From: DASZXJ01 sp035545895
GTDB taxonomy: Bacteria; Planctomycetota; Phycisphaerae; Tepidisphaerales; Tepidisphaeraceae
Length of the DNA stretch: 8,606 nt
Reading direction: 5' to 3'
Assembly (NCBI GenBank): GCA_035545895.1
Contig: DASZXJ010000206.1
Location: 1 to 8,606 of the forward strand
In this document: in pieces, positions 5,427 to 8,606 of the stretch
How the letters are laid out: every line of letters begins with the position of its first letter
Position numbering within the stretch: the stretch's first letter is position 1
Position numbers and translations under genes: made by a program
The notes under the pieces: generated by a model
The model's input: the letters and a program-made list of their open reading frames with translations, nothing else
Database searches by the model: none
Told to the model about the DNA's origin: nothing

Positions 5427-5693
5427 ATGGGATACAAATTAAAGCCCAATAAGGGCGTTTTAAGCCGCTTCCGTGTAACCGGTACCGGCAAGTTGAAGCA
5501 TTCGCACGAATTGAACTCGCATTTGCGGTCCAATCGGGATGCAGCCAAGAAGCGCCGGCTGGGCCGTGCCAGCGTGCTGGATGAAGGCCATGCCAAGCGT
5601 TTTCGCGGCTTGATGGCCATCAGCGGAAAAAAGCCCGCCAAGATCGCTCATGAGCGCGCCCTTGCCGCAAAGCAGGCGGCTGAACAGAAGTAA
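5427..5693 (+). CDS. rpmI: Large-subunit ribosomal protein bL35, with C-terminal extension
   Basis: bL35 is a small basic protein of the 50S subunit. The true start is ATG at 5427, preceded by GAAGGA (5415-5420) with 6-nt spacing. A longer frame from 5346 would add residues that look nothing like the family. The core (about 1-64) is recognisable: MGYKLKPNKGVLSRFRVTGT, a basic SHLRSNRDAAKKRRLGR segment, and the terminal HAKRFRGLM. At 88 residues it is about 23 longer than the usual 65, the extra being a Lys/Ala-rich tail (about 65-88) that may form a helix on the ribosome surface. It lies between infC (133 nt upstream, with a structured leader) and rplT (15 nt downstream), the classic IF3-L35-L20 order, where its translation is often controlled together with L20. 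Confidence 0.95.
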   Translation: MGYKLKPNKGVLSRFRVTGTGKLKHSHELNSHLRSNRDAAKKRRLGRASVLDEGHAKRFRGLMAISGKKPAKIAHERALAAKQAAEQK

Positions 5694-5708
5694 CGAAAGT
5701 AGGACATC

Positions 5709-6089
5709 ATGCCACGCATCAAAGGCGGCTATCGCCACTCTCGCAAGCGCAAGCGCATCTTAAAGCGCGCCAGCGGTTTCGTCGGTCAACCGGGCAAGAA
5801 TTATCGATCGGCTCTTGAGTTCACGCGCAAGGCCGATGTCTATGCCTATGAACATCGCCGCCAGAAAAAGCGTCTGTTCCGCGCACTCTGGATCACTCGC
5901 CTGAATGCTGCATTAAAAGAGCGCGGCATCAACTACAACCGGTTCATTCCCGCCTTGCTGGTGGCGGGCATTGAACTGAATCGCAAGATGCTCAGCGAAA
6001 TCTCCATCGCCGATCCGGCAACATTCAACGCGATTGTCGAACAGGTAAAGCCGCACATCACGCAGCCGCGCAAAAAAGTTGCTGCGTAA
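5709..6089 (+). CDS. rplT: Large-subunit ribosomal protein bL20
   Basis: bL20 binds 23S rRNA early in 50S assembly and in several bacteria also represses its own operon by binding an mRNA mimic of its rRNA site. The 126 residues show a long basic N-terminal helix region (MPRIKGGYRHSRKRKRILKRASGF), the conserved YAYEHRRQKKRLFRALWITRLNAA segment (46-68), and the globular C-terminal domain (NYNRFIPALLVAGIELNRKML), which carries mRNA-binding activity in known cases. A short basic tail (about 117-126) slightly exceeds the usual 118 residues. AGGA (5701-5704) lies 4 nt before the ATG, and the gene starts 15 nt after the rpmI stop, so the two are cotranscribed. The gene ends the operon, facing a minus-strand gene across a short convergent gap with a hairpin. 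Confidence 0.97.
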   Translation: MPRIKGGYRHSRKRKRILKRASGFVGQPGKNYRSALEFTRKADVYAYEHRRQKKRLFRALWITRLNAALKERGINYNRFIPALLVAGIELNRKMLSEISIADPATFNAIVEQVKPHITQPRKKVAA

Positions 6090-6104
6090 GATTGCTTGCT
6101 GTCC

Positions 6105-6140
6105 GGTGAGCGTCACCCAAAATAAAATTAAAGGGTGACG
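6105..6140. terminator. Convergent hairpin between rplT and the minus-strand gene
   Basis: CGTCACCC (6111-6118) pairs with GGGTGACG (6133-6140), an 8-bp stem around a 14-nt A/T-only loop. The same TCACC can instead pair with GGTGA (6105-6109), giving a compact 5-bp hairpin, so the two folds exclude each other. It lies 15 nt after rplT and overlaps the stop codon of the minus-strand gene. No T-run follows the stem in either direction, so it is not a textbook intrinsic terminator. A transcript-end-protecting hairpin or inefficient bidirectional terminator is the best guess. Confidence 0.45.
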
Positions 6141-6598
6141 GGTATTGATCGAGTGGCGGGGGCCGTTGCCGGCTGAGTGGTTGCGCCGGCGGCGATCAAA
6201 TCCAATTCCTGCGAGCGTTCATTCACCAGGTCAAATTGCTTGCTATATACTTCCGTGCCTTGGTTGCGCACATGCAGCGTGTATTTTCCGGGCCAAAGGA
6301 AAAAGGGGACGATGTAATTTCCCAATTTATCAATCGATACCGTGGTGGGTTGGGAAAGTGCACCGCCTTCGACGGTCAATTGCACATTCTGCCAACCACG
6401 ATCTGCCCTGATAATTAAGACCCTCGATGGCTCCGGCGAAGCCACCGCGTGATAAATCAGGACCGCCAGGCTGGTTGCCGCAACGATCAATGTCGCAATC
6501 ACCCCCAAAACAATCGGCCCGCGGCTGGGAACCGGCTCCGGCTCAGTCAGGATCGGCGCATATAAATAAGGCGGAGGTGGAGTAGGAGGCGTCTGCAC
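6128..6598 (-). CDS. Single-pass membrane protein of unknown function, probably leaderless mRNA
   Basis: I do not recognise a named family. The 156 residues have a Pro-rich N-terminus (about 1-27, including PPTPPPP), one transmembrane helix (about 28-52), then an exported beta-rich domain (about 58-135) with VSIDKLGNYIVPFFLWPGKYTLHV, which resembles small Ig-like or PEGA/carboxypeptidase-regulatory-type folds, and a Thr/Ala/Pro-rich tail (about 138-156). A structural or anchoring role at the envelope is only a guess. The start is GTG at 6598-6596. A perfect TATAAT on the minus strand (6612-6607), with TTGGCG (6634-6629) 16 bp upstream, places the transcription start within a few bases of the GTG, so no ribosome-binding site exists. 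The gene is divergent from mscL and convergent with rplT. Confidence 0.7.
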   Translation of the reverse strand: MQTPPTPPPPYLYAPILTEPEPVPSRGPIVLGVIATLIVAATSLAVLIYHAVASPEPSRVLIIRADRGWQNVQLTVEGGALSQPTTVSIDKLGNYIVPFFLWPGKYTLHVRNQGTEVYSKQFDLVNERSQELDLIAAGATTQPATAPATRSIPVTL

Positions 6599-6606
6599 AA
6601 CGTCCG

Positions 6607-6634
6607 ATTATACCGTGAACCTGAAGATCGCCAA
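6607..6634 (-). promoter_or_regulatory. Minus-strand promoter with perfect TATAAT
   Basis: Read on the minus strand: TTGGCG (6634-6629, 4/6 to the -35 consensus), a 16-bp spacer, then TATAAT (6612-6607). The expected transcription start is near 6601-6598, at or just before the GTG codon of the membrane-protein gene. Confidence 0.6.
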
Positions 6635-6726
6635 GGCTACGCCTGTCGAAATATTGACATAGTTTAGGAATTTTCAAATTGCCGGGGGTAGGGTGTTTTT
6701 ACCGGGGCAGCCAAAGGAGCAGAAAA

Positions 6727-7254
6727 ATGAAATTGTTGAAAGACTTCCGTGACTTCGCGATGAAGGGCAACGTCATCGATCTGGCGGTCGGTGTGATCAT
6801 CGGCGCTTCGTTTGGCGCAATTGTCCAGTCGCTGGTCGGAGATGTGCTCATGCCACCCATCGGCAAGCTCGTCGGCAATCTTGATTTCAGTAATTTGTAT
6901 ATTTCTCTCTCATCGGCGATCGACGAGCGTAACGTGGCGCTGGCCAAATCGATTGCTGCCACCCAGCCCGCCGGCAGCGAAGGAATGCTCGGCAGCGCTG
7001 CGACATTACTTGGAATGAGCGGACGTTTGCCGCTCGAAGAAGCCAAGAAGCTGGGTCCCGTCATCGCCTATGGAAAATTCCTGACGGCGTTGATCAATCT
7101 AATCATCGTCGCGTTCTGCTTGTTCATGGTGGTGAAGGGAATGAGCGTTGCTCAAAGGCGCATGGAACGGGAAAAAGCCGCCGAGCCGCCGCCGCCTCCT
7201 ACGCAGGATGTCGTCCTGCTGACTGAAATCCGCGACATTTTGAAAGAGAAATAA
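6727..7254 (+). CDS. mscL: Large-conductance mechanosensitive channel MscL
   Basis: MscL is an inner-membrane homopentamer that opens under membrane tension to release solutes during osmotic downshock. The start is ATG at 6727, set by AAAGGAG (6713-6719) 7 nt upstream; an upstream in-frame start at 6679 would only add a non-family leader. The 175 residues show the amphipathic N-terminus (LLKDFRDFAMKG), TM1 (about 14-42, with GNVIDLAVGVIIGASFGAIV), the conserved MPPIG, an extracytoplasmic loop (about 46-112), TM2 (about 113-138, with FLTALINLIIVAF), a Pro-rich linker (153-158) and the C-terminal bundle helix (about 163-175, LLTEIRDILKEK). E. coli MscL has 136 residues; the difference is mainly the loop, about twice the usual size. 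The DUF481 gene follows after 37 nt and may be cotranscribed. Confidence 0.95.
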   Translation: MKLLKDFRDFAMKGNVIDLAVGVIIGASFGAIVQSLVGDVLMPPIGKLVGNLDFSNLYISLSSAIDERNVALAKSIAATQPAGSEGMLGSAATLLGMSGRLPLEEAKKLGPVIAYGKFLTALINLIIVAFCLFMVVKGMSVAQRRMEREKAAEPPPPPTQDVVLLTEIRDILKEK

Positions 7255-7291
7255 TTCGCCTTTTAGATTTTGCACCTTTGGAGAATCATCC

Positions 7292-8302
7292 ATGACCGCG
7301 CGCACCCTTGCTTTAACAGCATGCATGCTGGCCGTCTGCGCCAGCGCGTTTGCCGACCAGATCGTCTTTAAGAACGGTGACAAGCTCACCGGAAAAATCA
7401 CCACGATGGAGGGGGGCAAGATGAAAGTCGCCACCGCCGTCGCGGGCGACGTCACCGTCGATATCAAGGATATCGCGACGTTCTCCACTGACGCCCCCAT
7501 CGCGATTTACACCAACAGCGGTAAGGAAATGAACGTCCAGGCCGCCACCGCTGAAGCCGATCAAATCAAGGCTGGCGATGAGATCATCGCCGTTGCTTCG
7601 ATTGCCAAGATCAATCCGCCCGCTCAGAAATGGACCGGCACGCTGGTTGTCAATGGGGAGTTGGTTCGCGGCAACACCAATTCGGAAACCCTCGGCATTG
7701 CTGCCGAAGCCGTTCTTCGCCGCAAGACGGATACGCTCAATGACCGCACGACGTTGGATGCCGGATACAACTTCGGCCGCCAGCGCGACAAGGCCACCGG
7801 CGCCCAAAACACAACCACCGACAACTGGCTTGCCGGCGCCAAGTACGACAAATTCTTCAACGAAAAACTGTATGGCTATGGCCTGATCAAGGCCGAGCAC
7901 GATCGCATTGCTGATCTCAATCTTCGCCTCTCGCCCGGCGTTGGTTTGGGCTATCAGTGGATCGAAACACCGGCTTTGTCGTTCAATACTGAAGCCGGCC
8001 TGAGCTATGTCATCGAAGATTACATCCACGGTGACGATGACAACCACATTGGTTTCCGGCTCGCTTATCACCTGAAGAAGCAGCTCAACGAATCCGTCGG
8101 TCTGTTCCACAATGTCGAGTGGGTGCCGGCGTTTGAAGACCCGGGCGATTATAACTTCGTGGCCGACGTCGGCATTCACGCCGACCTCACCAAGAGCATG
8201 TTCAGCGAATTCAAGATCGAACTGAAACGCGATTCCACGCCGTCGGAAGGATCGCTCAAGAACGATCTGCGATACGTACTGGGCATTGGCTGGAAGTTCT
8301 AG
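7292..8302 (+). CDS. DUF481 family outer-membrane beta-barrel protein
   Basis: The 336-residue protein starts with a Sec signal peptide (about 1-21, cleavage after AFA). Residues about 22-65 (DQIVFKNGDKLTGKI...) form a small beta domain common in front of DUF481 in these bacteria. From about 113 to the end, alternating strands (GELVRGNTNSETLGIAAEAVLRR, DAGYNFGRQRD, LSPGVGLGYQWI, YVLGIGWKF) fit a DUF481/YdiY-type beta-barrel, and the final Phe is the outer-membrane assembly signature. The family's function is unknown. GGAG (7280-7283) lies 8 nt before the ATG. The Cys residues near the N-terminus (C11, C16) do not form a convincing lipobox, because C11 would leave too short a leader. It follows mscL by 37 nt and ends at a strong terminator, so the two probably form one unit. 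Confidence 0.88.
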   Translation: MTARTLALTACMLAVCASAFADQIVFKNGDKLTGKITTMEGGKMKVATAVAGDVTVDIKDIATFSTDAPIAIYTNSGKEMNVQAATAEADQIKAGDEIIAVASIAKINPPAQKWTGTLVVNGELVRGNTNSETLGIAAEAVLRRKTDTLNDRTTLDAGYNFGRQRDKATGAQNTTTDNWLAGAKYDKFFNEKLYGYGLIKAEHDRIADLNLRLSPGVGLGYQWIETPALSFNTEAGLSYVIEDYIHGDDDNHIGFRLAYHLKKQLNESVGLFHNVEWVPAFEDPGDYNFVADVGIHADLTKSMFSEFKIELKRDSTPSEGSLKNDLRYVLGIGWKF

Positions 8303-8330
8303 GGATTGAAAAATCCGCGATTTCCCGAAG

Positions 8331-8370
8331 CGCGCGTAGGCCGAAATCTGAACGGCCTACGCGCGTTTTT
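8331..8370 (+). terminator. Strong Rho-independent terminator
   Basis: A perfect 13-bp GC-rich stem (8331-8343 with 8353-8365, containing GCGTAGGCCG), a 9-nt loop and TTTTT at 8366-8370 lie 28 nt after the DUF481 stop codon. It ends the mscL-DUF481 unit. Confidence 0.92.
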
Positions 8371-8531
8371 GACTCTATCGGCCGCGGGCAATCTGCGCTA
8401 CGCTCCTCATGTCGTGATTCAGCGATATCGATACCGATGTCATCGGTGTCGGCAGCGGCGTGGGGCTTTCGCAATCCGGCCCGGATCACCACCACCGCTG
8501 AGGGATTGGGCTCCGGTTCCGCATCCGATAA
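8371..8531. other. Gene-free, palindrome-rich stretch
   Basis: No gene can be supported here. Two palindromes stand out: CGATACCGAT (8429...) with ATCGGTGTCG across the loop GTC, about 10 bp with one wobble (centre 8440), and ATCCGG-C-CCGGAT at 8474-8486. A minus-strand open frame (8495 back to 8256) crosses the terminator and is judged spurious. Confidence 0.5.
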
Positions 8532-8606
8532 TCAGTAGTTCACTCGAAACGCCCACGGCGTCGCCGTGGGACGGGTGTGAAGAGGATTCACATCTTCTGC
8601 CTTCCG
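8532..8606 (-). CDS. Possible C-terminal end of a minus-strand gene (runs off window edge)
   Basis: On the minus strand, 24 codons are open from the right edge to TGA at 8534-8532. The peptide ends EDVNPLHTRPTATPWAFRVNY, a plausible protein C-terminus, but I cannot name a family. The stretch also contains a 19-nt palindrome (8552-8570, CCCACGG...CCGTGGG) and a 6-bp hairpin TGTGAA/TTCACA (8576-8592), which would be unusual inside coding DNA. An intergenic repeat is therefore a real alternative. The right-hand side is not visible. Confidence 0.3.
   Translation of the reverse strand, partial: RKAEDVNPLHTRPTATPWAFRVNY

Noticed and set aside
6654..6659. Perfect TTGACA upstream of mscL as a promoter
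   Set aside because: No acceptable -10 box lies 15-19 bp downstream, so a complete promoter cannot be supported.
6679..6726. Longer N-terminus for MscL
   Set aside because: It lacks a ribosome-binding site; AAAGGAG precedes the ATG at 6727, which matches the family start.
7313..8179. 288-codon minus-strand open frame inside the DUF481 gene
   Set aside because: It is antisense to a well-supported exported protein and has no family resemblance or ribosome-binding site.
1..8606. CRISPR array, tRNA or rRNA genes
   Set aside because: No regularly spaced repeats and no tRNA-like cloverleaf or rRNA sequence were seen.

Overview
The window looks like a chromosomal segment of a Planctomycetota-type bacterium, perhaps class Phycisphaerae. 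This rests on remembered family resemblance: an outer-membrane DUF481 protein beginning with an FKNGDKLTGKI-type segment, the style of the L35/L20/IF3 proteins, and the IS110-like start. No database search was possible. The core genes have ordinary G+C (I count 30/60 at 1741-1800), but one inserted gene is clearly AT-richer (18/60 at 3721-3780).

Layout. (1) 1-199: the first 19 codons of an IS110-family transposase run off the left edge on the minus strand. The spacer between it and thrS is full of inverted repeats. (2) 200-2233: thrS, threonyl-tRNA synthetase. (3) 2234-4563: an accessory block. It holds a ParD/ParE toxin-antitoxin pair with its own extended -10 promoter, a 458-residue protein with a PD-(D/E)XK nuclease core, a truncated and apparently frameshifted GNAT acetyltransferase remnant, and a 56-nt near-perfect hairpin. 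(4) 4567-6140: a promoter, then infC-rpmI-rplT (IF3, L35, L20), ending at a convergent hairpin. infC most likely starts at ATT, the start codon known from E. coli infC. The 133-nt infC-rpmI gap holds direct and inverted repeats able to form competing folds, in the place where E. coli has its L20-responsive leader. (5) 6128-6598, minus strand: a small single-pass membrane protein with a perfect TATAAT box so close to its GTG start that the mRNA is probably leaderless. (6) 6727-8370: mscL with an enlarged extracytoplasmic loop, a DUF481 outer-membrane protein, and a strong intrinsic terminator. (7) 8371-8606: palindrome-rich DNA and the possible 3' end of a minus-strand gene.

How it fits together. 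thrS, infC, rpmI and rplT are one translation cluster in many bacteria. Here thrS has been separated from infC by about 2.4 kb of accessory genes, and infC has its own promoter and leader. The parts most worth testing are the IS110 flank (possible bridge-RNA region), the toxin-antitoxin/nuclease/acetyltransferase block, the ATT start of infC, and the repeat-built infC-rpmI leader.
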